Below are positions 1 through 5,435 of a stretch of 7,109 nt of DNA, piece by piece. Position numbers and translations under genes: made by a program. The DNA comes from Myxococcales bacterium (GTDB lineage: Bacteria > Myxococcota > Polyangia > Polyangiales > Polyangiaceae). Position 1 is the stretch's first letter. Every line of letters begins with the position of its first letter. The stretch lies in the NCBI GenBank assembly GCA_003151595.1, contig PLXW01000101.1:1-7109 (forward strand). The letters run 5' to 3'. Under the pieces are notes generated by a model, which saw nothing but the letters and a program-made list of their open reading frames with translations, was not told where the DNA came from and made no database searches.

Positions 1-1899
1 CTCCAGTACTTCATCTCGACGCACGGCGCCCGCAAGGGTCTCGCCGACACCGCGCTCAAGACGGCGAACTCGGGGTACCTCACTCGCCGCCTGGTCGACG
101 TCGCGCAAGACGCCGTCATCAGCGAGTTCGATTGCGGGACGCTCGACGGCATTCGAGTCACCAAGCTCGAAGACGCCGGCGAGGTCATCCAGCCGCTCGC
201 CGACCGCATCCTCGGGCGCGTGACGCTCGAAGACGTGGTCGATCCGCTCACGGGCGAAGTCATCGTCACTCACAACACGGAGCTCGACGAAGCCCTCGTC
301 ACGAAGATCGAAGAGGCGGGCATCGAAGAGGTCGTCATTCGCTCGGTGCTCACGTGCCAGGTGAAGCGCGGCATCTGCGCCAAGTGCTACGGGCGTGACC
401 TCGCACGCGGCTACAAGGTCAACATCGGCGAAGCGGTGGGTATCATCGCCAGCCAGTCGATCGGCGAGCCGGGTACGCAGCTCACGATGCGTACGTTCCA
501 CATCGGTGGAGCGGCGGCGCGCGGCAAGATCGAGCAGAGCTCGCTCGAAGTCCGCAACGAAGGCTTCGTCCGCATCCGCAACGCGAACACCGCCACCAAG
601 CGCGATGGGACCGTCAGCGTGATGAACCGTCACGGCGAGATCGTCATCGTCGACGACACCGGCCGCGAGCGCGAGCACCACCGCCTGGTGTACGGCGCGG
701 TGCTCAAGGTCAAAGAGAACGAGAAGGTGAAGCCGGGCCAGCTCCTCGCGGAGTGGGACGCCTTCGCCATGCCGATCCTCACCGAAGTCTCGGGCATCGC
801 GAAGTTCGGCGACATCGTCGAAGGCGTCACGATGATCGAGAAGCTCGACGAGGTCACCGGCCTCTCCCGCAAGGTCGTCATCGAGTCGCGCGCCGCGGAT
901 CTCCGCCCGCGCATCTCGCTGAAGGATCCCAAGACGGGAGAGACTCTCAAGCTCCCGAACTCGACGCTCGAAGCGCGTTACCTCCTCCCGGTCGGCGCGA
1001 ACATCGTCGTCCAGGACGGCGACTTGCTCGATGCCGGCGAGGTCCTCTCCAAGATTCCGCGCGAGACCACGAAGACGCAAGACATCACCGGCGGTCTGCC
1101 GCGTGTCGCCGAGCTCTTCGAGGCCCGCAAGCCCAAGGACCACGCCATCATCGCCGAGATCGACGGTGAGGTTTCCTTCGGCAAGGACACCAAGGGGAAG
1201 CGCAAGGTCGTCGTCACGCCGTTCTCGCACGACGGCAAGCAGCTCGCGGATCAGGCACGCGAGTACCTGATCGCCAAGGGGAAGCACATCCAGGTTCAGC
1301 CTGGTGATCGCATCCGCGCCGGCGAGCCGCTCATGGACGGTCCCGCGAACCCGCACGACATCCTTCGCGTGAAGGGTGAGAAGGAGCTCGCTGCCTATCT
1401 CGTCAACGAGATCCAGCAGGTTTACCGGCTCCAGGGCGTCGCCATCAACGACAAGCACATCGAAGTCATCGTTCGTCAGATGATGCGCCGCGTGCGCGTC
1501 AAGGACGTCGGCGACACGAATTTCCTCATCGACGAGCAGATCGAGAAGCACATCTTCGAGCGCGAGAACCAGAAGGTCATCGACCGTGGTGGGCGTCCGG
1601 CGATCGCCGAACCGCTGCTCCTCGGCATCACCAAGGCCTCGCTCTCGACCGAGTCGTTCATCTCAGCGTCGTCCTTCCAGGAGACCACCAAGGTCCTCAC
1701 GGAAGCGGCGATCAACGGGAAGACCGACCATCTGCGCGGTCTCAAGGAGAACGTCATCATGGGTCGCCTCATCCCGGCCGGTACGGGACTCGCGGTCTAC
1801 AAGACGCTCCGCGTCGTCGTCGAAGGCGACGAGGATCGTGGCTACACGGCGCCGCGCCACGCGACGCCGGACACGATGGCCGCGGTCAACGAAGAGTAA
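1..1899 (+). CDS. rpoC: RNA polymerase beta' subunit, C-terminal part (5'-truncated by window)
   Basis: Catalytic subunit of DNA-directed RNA polymerase. The frame is open from base 1 to TAA at 1897-1899, giving 632 residues; the N-terminal portion, with the clamp and the NADFDGD catalytic loop, lies outside the window. Residue 1 corresponds to about E. coli beta' 770, inside the bridge helix ([19 protein letters not shown]). The second zinc site is complete: C45, C119, C126 and C129, with the same spacing as E. coli C814/C888/C895/C898. The trigger-loop motif [18 protein letters not shown] is at residues 153-170. About 180 residues separate it from the [18 protein letters not shown] segment, so the proteobacterial-type SI3 insertion in the trigger loop is present. 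The C-terminus has the conserved [20 protein letters not shown]-like and [16 protein letters not shown] segments (the window reads SASSFQET). It ends in a short acidic tail (AAVNEE). No interruption is seen. Normally the last gene of the rpoBC unit; here it is not followed directly by rpsL. Confidence 0.99.
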   Translation, partial: LQYFISTHGARKGLADTALKTANSGYLTRRLVDVAQDAVISEFDCGTLDGIRVTKLEDAGEVIQPLADRILGRVTLEDVVDPLTGEVIVTHNTELDEALVTKIEEAGIEEVVIRSVLTCQVKRGICAKCYGRDLARGYKVNIGEAVGIIASQSIGEPGTQLTMRTFHIGGAAARGKIEQSSLEVRNEGFVRIRNANTATKRDGTVSVMNRHGEIVIVDDTGREREHHRLVYGAVLKVKENEKVKPGQLLAEWDAFAMPILTEVSGIAKFGDIVEGVTMIEKLDEVTGLSRKVVIESRAADLRPRISLKDPKTGETLKLPNSTLEARYLLPVGANIVVQDGDLLDAGEVLSKIPRETTKTQDITGGLPRVAELFEARKPKDHAIIAEIDGEVSFGKDTKGKRKVVVTPFSHDGKQLADQAREYLIAKGKHIQVQPGDRIRAGEPLMDGPANPHDILRVKGEKELAAYLVNEIQQVYRLQGVAINDKHIEVIVRQMMRRVRVKDVGDTNFLIDEQIEKHIFERENQKVIDRGGRPAIAEPLLLGITKASLSTESFISASSFQETTKVLTEAAINGKTDHLRGLKENVIMGRLIPAGTGLAVYKTLRVVVEGDEDRGYTAPRHATPDTMAAVNEE

Positions 1900-1902
1900 G
1901 AG

Positions 1903-1975
1903 TCTCGCGAGAGTCGCCTCTTCGAGGTGTGCGGGCGGCGCGGTTGACGAGAGTCGATCGCGCCGCGCGCGTTTT
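1903..1975 (+). terminator. Possible terminator after rpoC
   Basis: Just after the rpoC stop there is a perfect palindrome TCTCGCGAGA (1903-1912), then a small CCTC/GAGG hairpin (1917-1927). A larger stem follows, with GCGGCGCG (1935-1942) pairing with CGCGCCGC (1959-1966). Its loop contains an inner GAC/GTC pairing (1946-1948 with 1953-1955). A four-T run follows at 1972-1975, five bases after the stem. The T run is short and offset, so this is a weak intrinsic terminator candidate. It could also simply be stable 3'-end structure. Confidence 0.4.
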
Positions 1976-1977
1976 GT
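1963..1977 (+). repeat. 15-bp element CCGCGCGCGTTTTGT, copy 1
   Basis: An exact 15-bp match to 2825-2839. Both copies sit shortly upstream of a gene start. This copy ends 24 nt before the GTG at 2002 and overlaps the 3' side of the rpoC hairpin. Its role is unknown; it could be an upstream promoter element or regulator site. Confidence 0.45.
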
Positions 1978-1988
1978 GCGCTCGCGTG

Positions 1989-1994
1989 TAGTCT
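1989..1994 (+). promoter_or_regulatory. -10-like hexamer TAGTCT, 7 nt before GTG 2002
   Basis: TAGTCT fits TANNNT and lies 7 nt upstream of the GTG at 2002. Transcription would therefore start at or next to the start codon. No Shine-Dalgarno sequence and no good -35 hexamer at 16-18 bp spacing are visible. The same arrangement recurs at three other starts in this window, which raises confidence in the site. Confidence 0.5.
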
Positions 1995-2001
1995 GGCGCG
2001 C

Positions 2002-2808
2002 GTGCCGCAGACGAATCCTTACGCGCCTCCGCGCGCGCATGACGACAGCGTGGCGTACGCGCCAGCGCACGAGCCCACGCTCCTCCCGGAGGGGATTCGC
2101 CGGTACACGCTCGACCTGGAAGCGACGTACTGCGCTGTCGGCCGCGGGGCCCGGTTGGTGGTCTTCGGTTACATACTGGTTTTCGTCGCGCCGGTGGCCC
2201 TGCTCACGGCGAGGGACCGCTCCAGCTTCGCATTGCCCTTCGTTGCGCCGCTGATGCTCCTGTTCGTGATGCAAATCAGGCGGAGGTCGATCGCGGCGCG
2301 GACCGTGGCGCGGTACGAGCTCGTCGAGAGCGCGCGCGTTCTCCGTCGCTCGTCGCACCAGGGCGTCGCGGAGATCGCCGCCAGCGAAGTGAAGGAGGCG
2401 CGTGAGACGCGGCGTGGCCTGTATCTATTCGCGAACGGCTCCAGGGACTGCTTCGTGCTCCCGCGCTTTCTTGGCGGATACGACGAGCTCCGCGCGCAGA
2501 TCTCCACGTGGCTCCCGATCGCCCCAATGGGCGCGTGGCAAGCGATCCGACGTACCTATTTCGCGAGTCGGCGTCGCACGATTCCGGAGACGATTCTCGC
2601 GGCCGACCCGTCGCTTCGCGAGGAGCTTCTGCTCGTTCGTGCGGCGTGTGTGCTGATCCCGAACACGAAGTCGGTCTCGAGACCTTGGCGCACGGTGATC
2701 CTCTGGGCCGTGCTCGTCTTCATGGTCCTCGCGATCTGGCAGTTCTTGACTCCGGCTCCGGCAAATCCGAACGCTGTCGGGCCGCGGGCAGCGCCCACGA
2801 GCTCCTGA
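2002..2808 (+). CDS. Uncharacterised three-helix membrane protein with PH-like middle region
   Basis: 268 residues, function not known. It begins MPQTNPYAPP, a proline-rich NPYAPP start that I associate with small membrane proteins of myxobacteria and planctomycetes (from memory). Residues 1-50 are hydrophilic. Two close hydrophobic segments follow at 51-70 and 74-92, separated by ARDR, and a third is at about 231-249. Between helices 2 and 3, residues 103-172 run as short strands ending in a helix (YELVESARVLRR ... FVLPRFLGGYDELRAQISTWL). This resembles the bacterial PH-like (YcxB/DUF304-type) pattern, in which a 'vLP..l.gydel' segment ends the fold. A charged region (185-230) precedes helix 3 and the tail is Pro/Ala-rich. 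GTG 2002 is chosen because the -10-like TAGTCT lies 7 nt upstream and the NPYAPP start looks genuine. The + strand neighbour downstream has its own promoter-like element, so cotranscription is not required. The PH-like assignment is inference. Confidence 0.8.
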   Translation: MPQTNPYAPPRAHDDSVAYAPAHEPTLLPEGIRRYTLDLEATYCAVGRGARLVVFGYILVFVAPVALLTARDRSSFALPFVAPLMLLFVMQIRRRSIAARTVARYELVESARVLRRSSHQGVAEIAASEVKEARETRRGLYLFANGSRDCFVLPRFLGGYDELRAQISTWLPIAPMGAWQAIRRTYFASRRRTIPETILAADPSLREELLLVRAACVLIPNTKSVSRPWRTVILWAVLVFMVLAIWQFLTPAPANPNAVGPRAAPTSS

Positions 2809-2824
2809 GCCCACGCCAGTCGCC

Positions 2825-2839
2825 CCGCGCGCGTTTTGT
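2825..2839 (+). repeat. 15-bp element CCGCGCGCGTTTTGT, copy 2
   Basis: Identical to 1963-1977. Here it ends 15 nt before the GTG at 2855 and only 2 nt before the -10-like CATACT. The distance to the -10 differs between copies (2 against 11 nt), so it is not a fixed -35 box. A protein-binding site or chance similarity in a CG-rich context are both possible. Confidence 0.45.
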
Positions 2840-2841
2840 CG

Positions 2842-2847
2842 CATACT
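2842..2847 (+). promoter_or_regulatory. -10-like hexamer CATACT, 7 nt before GTG 2855
   Basis: CATACT matches TATAAT at four of six positions and lies 7 nt upstream of the AraC-family gene's GTG. There is no Shine-Dalgarno sequence in between. This is consistent with a leaderless transcript beginning at the start codon. Confidence 0.5.
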
Positions 2848-2854
2848 GAGCGTC

Positions 2855-3610
2855 GTGCGGTACCGAGAGCACGCGCCGTCCCTCGCGCTCGCGCCGTTCG
2901 TGGCGTGCTTCTGGGAGGTGACGTCGAACGGCGAAGCGCATCGCGTGCTCCCCGACGGGGCGATGGACGTGCTGTTCGCGCTCGGCGACGCGGGGGCGCG
3001 CGTGATCGGGCCGATGACGCGCGCGATCGTGACGGGGGAGGGGGCGCCGGGGTGCGTGGTCGGGGTGAGGTTTCGTCCGGGGGCGGCGATCGATCTGCTC
3101 GGCGTCGCGGCGCGCGAGCTGCGCGACGAGACCGCGCCGGTCGCGGACGTGTGGGGGGCCGAGGGGCGAACGTTGGATGCGCGGCTCGCCGATGCGCGCG
3201 ACGCGTTCGAAGTGAGAAGCGCCATCGAGGCGGCGATCTCCGCGCGCGTCGCACGAACCCGCGCGCCCGATCCGCGCGTCGCGCACGCCGTAACTCTCCT
3301 CAACGCGAACGGCGGCGAGCTCCCGATCCCGGCGGTCGCGGCGAAGGTCGGCGTCGGCGAACGCCAGCTGGAGCGCCTCTTCGACGAGCGCGTGGGCTAC
3401 GGCCCCAAAGCGTTCGCACGCGTCGTCCGTTTGCAGCGCGCGACCGCGACCATCGCGCGCGGATCGATCGCCTCGTGGGCCCGCCTCGCCGTCGACTGCG
3501 GATACTCCGATCAAGCGCACCTGGTTCGCGAGTTCCGCGCCCTCACCGGCGTGACCCCGCGCCTCTACGCCGGCGCGCGCGCCGTGTCGGAAACCGACAA
3601 TCCCGCGTGA
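2855..3610 (+). CDS. AraC-family transcriptional regulator, DUF6597-like N-terminal domain
   Basis: 251-residue DNA-binding regulator. Residues about 5-110 match the N-terminal domain type common in soil-bacterial AraC proteins (DUF6597-like). The marks are APFVACFWEV at 13-22, the RVLPDGAMDVLFAL segment at 30-43, and GVRFRPGAAIDLLGV at 70-84. The C-terminal HTH_18 domain spans about 145-242. Its first helix-turn-helix is around 158-180 (AVAAKVGVGERQLERLF) and the second around 208-234 (LAVDCGYSDQAHLVREFRALTGVTP), with the family's conserved GY.DQ.H..REF..LTG.TP pattern. Length is typical. GTG 2855 is the natural start because the -10-like CATACT lies 7 nt upstream and the domain begins immediately. 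The VOC gene starts 23 nt after the stop, so that gene or its substrate is the most likely regulatory target. The ligand and target operators cannot be read from the sequence. Confidence 0.92.
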   Translation: MRYREHAPSLALAPFVACFWEVTSNGEAHRVLPDGAMDVLFALGDAGARVIGPMTRAIVTGEGAPGCVVGVRFRPGAAIDLLGVAARELRDETAPVADVWGAEGRTLDARLADARDAFEVRSAIEAAISARVARTRAPDPRVAHAVTLLNANGGELPIPAVAAKVGVGERQLERLFDERVGYGPKAFARVVRLQRATATIARGSIASWARLAVDCGYSDQAHLVREFRALTGVTPRLYAGARAVSETDNPA

Positions 3611-3621
3611 GGGGCGCGCTC

Positions 3622-3627
3622 TACCTT
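3622..3627 (+). promoter_or_regulatory. -10-like hexamer TACCTT, 6 nt before ATG 3634
   Basis: TACCTT fits TANNNT and lies 6 nt before the VOC start codon, inside the 23-nt gap after the AraC stop. No ribosome binding site is visible. The VOC gene may therefore have its own leaderless transcript in addition to readthrough from the regulator. Confidence 0.4.
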
Positions 3628-3633
3628 GAGCGC

Positions 3634-4020
3634 ATGAACATCACGAAAGTCACTCCGGTCCGGATCGTCGATCGCATCGAGCCGTGTCTGCCGTTCTGGT
3701 GCGACGCGCTCGGGTACGTGAAGCGCGCCGAGGTTCCGCACGAAGACGCGCTGGGGTTCGTGCTCCTCGAGAACAAGGCGGGCGAGGTCATGTTGCAAAC
3801 GCAGGCCAGCCTCGAAGCGGACCTCCCGGCGATCGCGAGGCGGAAGCCGCACACGGTGCTCTTCATCGAAGTGACGTCGCTCGAGGAAGCGCGCAAGGCG
3901 ACCAAGGACGCCGAGGTGCTGGTGAAGGAGCGAACGACGTTCTACGGAATGCGCGAGATGGTCGTCGCCGATCCGGCGGGGACGATCGTCGTGTTCGCGG
4001 AGAAGGCAGAGACGGCGTAG
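3634..4020 (+). CDS. VOC (glyoxalase/bleomycin-resistance/dioxygenase) superfamily protein
   Basis: 128 residues, the length of a single VOC monomer made of two beta-alpha-beta-beta-beta modules. Module 1 runs from VTPVRIVDRIEPCLPFWCDALGY (6-28), with the typical 'fw.dalGy' helix, to GFVLLENKAGEVMLQT (41-56). Module 2 covers HTVLFIEVTSLEEARKA (73-89), then FYGMREMVVADPAGTIVVFAE (103-123) with the family's 'D..G..v.f.e' ending. Possible metal or substrate ligands are E51, H73 and E123. A His at the usual first-strand ligand position is not evident, so metal dependence is uncertain. VOC members include lyases, thiol transferases, dioxygenases and drug-binding proteins, and no specific reaction can be assigned. 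ATG 3634 is preferred over the long upstream extension of this frame, which only shadows the AraC gene. It lies 23 nt downstream of that regulator, suggesting linked control. Confidence 0.88.
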   Translation: MNITKVTPVRIVDRIEPCLPFWCDALGYVKRAEVPHEDALGFVLLENKAGEVMLQTQASLEADLPAIARRKPHTVLFIEVTSLEEARKATKDAEVLVKERTTFYGMREMVVADPAGTIVVFAEKAETA

Positions 4021-4247
4021 CGCGACAGGTCGACTTGCGGCTCGCGACCCTCTTGGAGGGGGGTAACTACCCGTCGCGCGACCTGTCGCGACCCTCTCGA
4101 AGGGGGTGACTACCCGTTGCCCGACCTGTCCCGACCCTCTCGAAAGGGGGTAAATGCCCGCAGCCCGAGCTGTCGCGACCCTCTCGAAGGGGGGTAACTA
4201 CCCATCGTCGAACGGGTCACGACCCCCGGCGCGCAGGGTCCTGACCC
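4021..4247. repeat. Tandem 43-44 bp repeat made of alternating 12-bp dyads, between convergent genes
   Basis: Starts with GACCCTCT at 4046, 4090, 4133 and 4177 define four units of 44, 43, 44 and 44 bp. A degenerate fifth begins at 4221. Each unit carries dyad A, GGGTAACTACCC or a variant, at 4061-4072, 4104-4115, 4148-4159, 4192-4203 and, diverged to GGGTCCTGACCC, 4236-4247. Dyad B is CTGTCGCGACCC or a variant, at 4039-4050, 4083-4094, 4126-4137, 4170-4181 and 4214-4225 (GGGTCACGACCC). Neighbouring dyad centres are 21-22 bp apart throughout, about two helical turns. A further dyad CGCGAC/GTCGCG lies at 4077-4090, and its near-reverse complement begins the array at 4021-4032. The array starts directly after the VOC stop and ends one base before the methyltransferase stop. 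It has no open frame, since the period is not a multiple of three, and no spacers. Candidate roles are a protein-binding array, a bidirectional 3'-end/terminator structure, or a REP-like element. Confidence 0.85.
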
Positions 4248-4248
4248 G

Positions 4249-4770
4249 CTAGGCGATCCTTCCGCCCGCGTACTTCACACGCGCCCACTCGTTCATCGCG
4301 ATCCCCGCAGCGATCGCCACCGGCAGCGAGTGATTCACGCCGTAGATCGGGATCGCCAGCACGTCGTCGCACCGATCGAGGACGCTCTTCGGTAACCCGA
4401 AGCGCTCGCTCCCGAAGAGGAGAACCACGTCCTTCGGAAACGCCCTCACCGCGTGCAGGCTCCTCCGCGCCGCGTCCTTCTCCAGCGCCCAGACCGGTCG
4501 CCCCTTCACGTGCGCGAACAGCGCCTCTTCATCCGCCAGCCGCACGACGCTCTCGTACTTCTCCATCCCCATCGACGCCTTCTCGTAGAACGGCGCGTCC
4601 CCCACGATGAGCACCTCGCGCGCGAGGAAGTTGTGCGCCACGCGGATGATCGCGCCGACTGCGAAGGCATTCCCGCCGGCGTACACGGCGACGGAGAAGT
4701 CGTGCCGAATCGGTGCGAGCGACGCGCGGACCGCTTCGGGGGATTCGTCGATGGGGGGGAAGAGCGCCAC
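4249..4770 (-). CDS. SpoU/TrmH-type (SPOUT) RNA 2'-O-methyltransferase
   Basis: 173 residues from GTG 4770, about the size of a minimal SpoU domain. These enzymes transfer methyl from S-adenosylmethionine to a ribose 2'-OH in tRNA or rRNA through a knotted fold. Motif 1 is NAFAVGAIIRVAHNF (34-48), containing the catalytic-type Arg at 43. Motif 2 is LLFGSERFGLPKSVLDRCDDVLAIPI (117-142), with the G.E..G core of the SAM knot. Motif 3 is YGVNHSLPVAIAAGIAMNEWAR (143-164); most relatives have Asn in SLNVS/A where this protein has Pro149-150 context (SLPVA). No extra RNA-binding domain is present. The frame stays open further upstream, but that part only overlaps the Uma2 coding sequence in another frame. 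GTG 4770 lies 10 nt after the Uma2 stop, consistent with translational coupling in one unit. The stop (TAG) borders the dyad array. The substrate RNA is not predictable. Start position is moderately certain. Confidence 0.88.
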   Translation of the reverse strand: MALFPPIDESPEAVRASLAPIRHDFSVAVYAGGNAFAVGAIIRVAHNFLAREVLIVGDAPFYEKASMGMEKYESVVRLADEEALFAHVKGRPVWALEKDAARRSLHAVRAFPKDVVLLFGSERFGLPKSVLDRCDDVLAIPIYGVNHSLPVAIAAGIAMNEWARVKYAGGRIA

Positions 4771-4780
4771 GAGCTGCTGA

Positions 4781-5295
4781 TTACGCCCACAGCTTCGCGA
4801 GCGAAATCTCCATCCCTTCGAAGCTCTCTGGGCGGAAGACGTCTTCGCCCTCCAGCGATACGGCGATGACGTACGCGCCCTCGCGAAGCACGAGCCGCTC
4901 GAGCGTGCCCGCCTCGGGATCGACGAGCCAGTACTCGGGCACGCCGAGCTGGGCATACCAATTGAGCTTCTTCACTCGGTCGTAGCGGCGGCTCCACGGC
5001 GATACGATCTCTCCGGTTCGTTCCCGCGTCGAAAGAACTGCACATCGGGCATCACGCCGCTCTTGCTGGAGACCCGTACCTTGTATCCAGACGGAAGCGC
5101 GCAGCCTCCGCAGGAATCGCTCCAGACGGTGAGCGCCGCGACCAGGCGGCCCACGCACTTCTCGTGACTGAACGTCGGCACCTCGACCTCCACGAGCTCT
5201 CCTTCGATGAGCTCACGCAGGTCGTCGTCCTCGAGCGCGATGAAATCGTCCCACGTGTACTGCGCGCGCGCGGCGCTGCTGGTGTGCGACGACAT
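4781..5295 (-). pseudogene. Uma2-family (DUF820, PD-(D/E)XK-like) gene, frameshifted with internal deletion
   Basis: Two minus-strand frames together make a Uma2 protein. The N-terminal part runs from ATG 5295 (MSSHTSSAARAQYTWDDFIALEDDDLRELIEGELVEVEVP..., cut here at separate motifs: YTWDDFIALEDD, LIEGELVEVEVP, SGYKVRVSSKSG, VMPDVQFFRR) to about 5011. Left uncorrected, it continues 12 aberrant residues to TGA at 4974-4972. The C-terminal part is in the -1 frame from about 5011 to TAA 4783-4781. It contains EIVSPWSRRYDRVKK, LNWYAQLGVPEYWLVDPEA and a FEGMEISLAKLW ending. Joined, this gives about 171 residues. Relatives are usually about 185-190 and have a linker plus 'PDLvvE' between the PDV and EIVSP segments. 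That linker is largely missing, so a deletion of 3n+1 bases at 5005-5015 is the simplest explanation. No slippery heptamer is seen. ATG 5295 is supported by TATTCT 6 nt upstream. Uma2 proteins are predicted nucleases of unclear role. The downstream SpoU gene follows after 10 nt. Confidence 0.82.
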
Positions 5296-5301
5296 GCCGG
5301 A

Positions 5302-5307
5302 AGAATA
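5302..5307 (-). promoter_or_regulatory. -10-like hexamer TATTCT, 6 nt before ATG 5295
   Basis: On the minus strand TATTCT, matching TATAAT at four of six positions, lies 6 nt upstream of the Uma2 ATG. No Shine-Dalgarno sequence intervenes. It would drive a leaderless Uma2-SpoU transcript. It supports ATG 5295 over the GTG at 5313, which lies upstream of this hexamer. Confidence 0.5.
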
Positions 5308-5398
5308 ACCCACGGCCGGGCGCAGTGCAGCGCGCGGGCCAGGGCGCGATCACCGACGAATCGAGCTCACCAGCGCACGCCCGAGAGTGACATGGCCG

Positions 5399-5426
5399 AA
5401 AAGAGGGGTGGCGCGGGCCACCTCCC
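5399..5426 (-). terminator. Intrinsic terminator of the SEC-C gene
   Basis: On the minus strand, GGTGGC (5422-5417) pairs with GCCACC (5412-5407) around the loop CCGC. The run CCTCTTTT follows, with TCTTTT at 5404-5399. Flanking G and C bases can extend the stem with one bulged or mismatched A. It lies about 14 nt after the SEC-C stop and on the correct strand. It separates that gene from the Uma2-SpoU unit, which has its own promoter-like element. Confidence 0.7.
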
Positions 5427-5435
5427 TTCGCCCCC

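Noticed and set aside
1944..1949. TTGACG as a -35 box for the gene at 2002
   Set aside because: Its distance to the -10-like TAGTCT is 39 bp, far outside the usual 15-19 bp, and it lies within the hairpin loop after rpoC.
1663..2358. Long minus-strand open frame across the rpoC end and the next gene
   Set aside because: Arg-rich composition and no family motifs. It crosses a well-supported + strand gene boundary, typical of spurious frames in GC-rich DNA.
2425..3303. Long minus-strand open frame of 292 residues opposite the membrane-protein and AraC genes
   Set aside because: Ser/Arg/Ala-biased translation with no recognisable domain, antisense to two genes with clear features.
2836..3633. 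N-terminal extension of the VOC gene back to 2836 (394-residue open frame)
   Set aside because: This stretch is Arg-rich low-complexity sequence in the shadow of the AraC gene, which has clear domain motifs in its own frame. The VOC fold begins right at ATG 3634.
4021..4247. CRISPR array
   Set aside because: The units are directly tandem with no unique spacers, differ from each other at several positions and contain multiple internal dyads. No cas gene is nearby.
4771..4956. N-terminal extension of the SpoU methyltransferase upstream of 4770
   Set aside because: The extension is Ser/Arg-rich and out of frame with the recognisable Uma2 C-terminus on the same strand, so it is a shadow.
5000..5016. 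Programmed -1 frameshift in the Uma2 gene
   Set aside because: No X XXY YYZ slippery heptamer is present at the junction, and the joined product lacks a conserved linker segment. Deletion is a simpler explanation.
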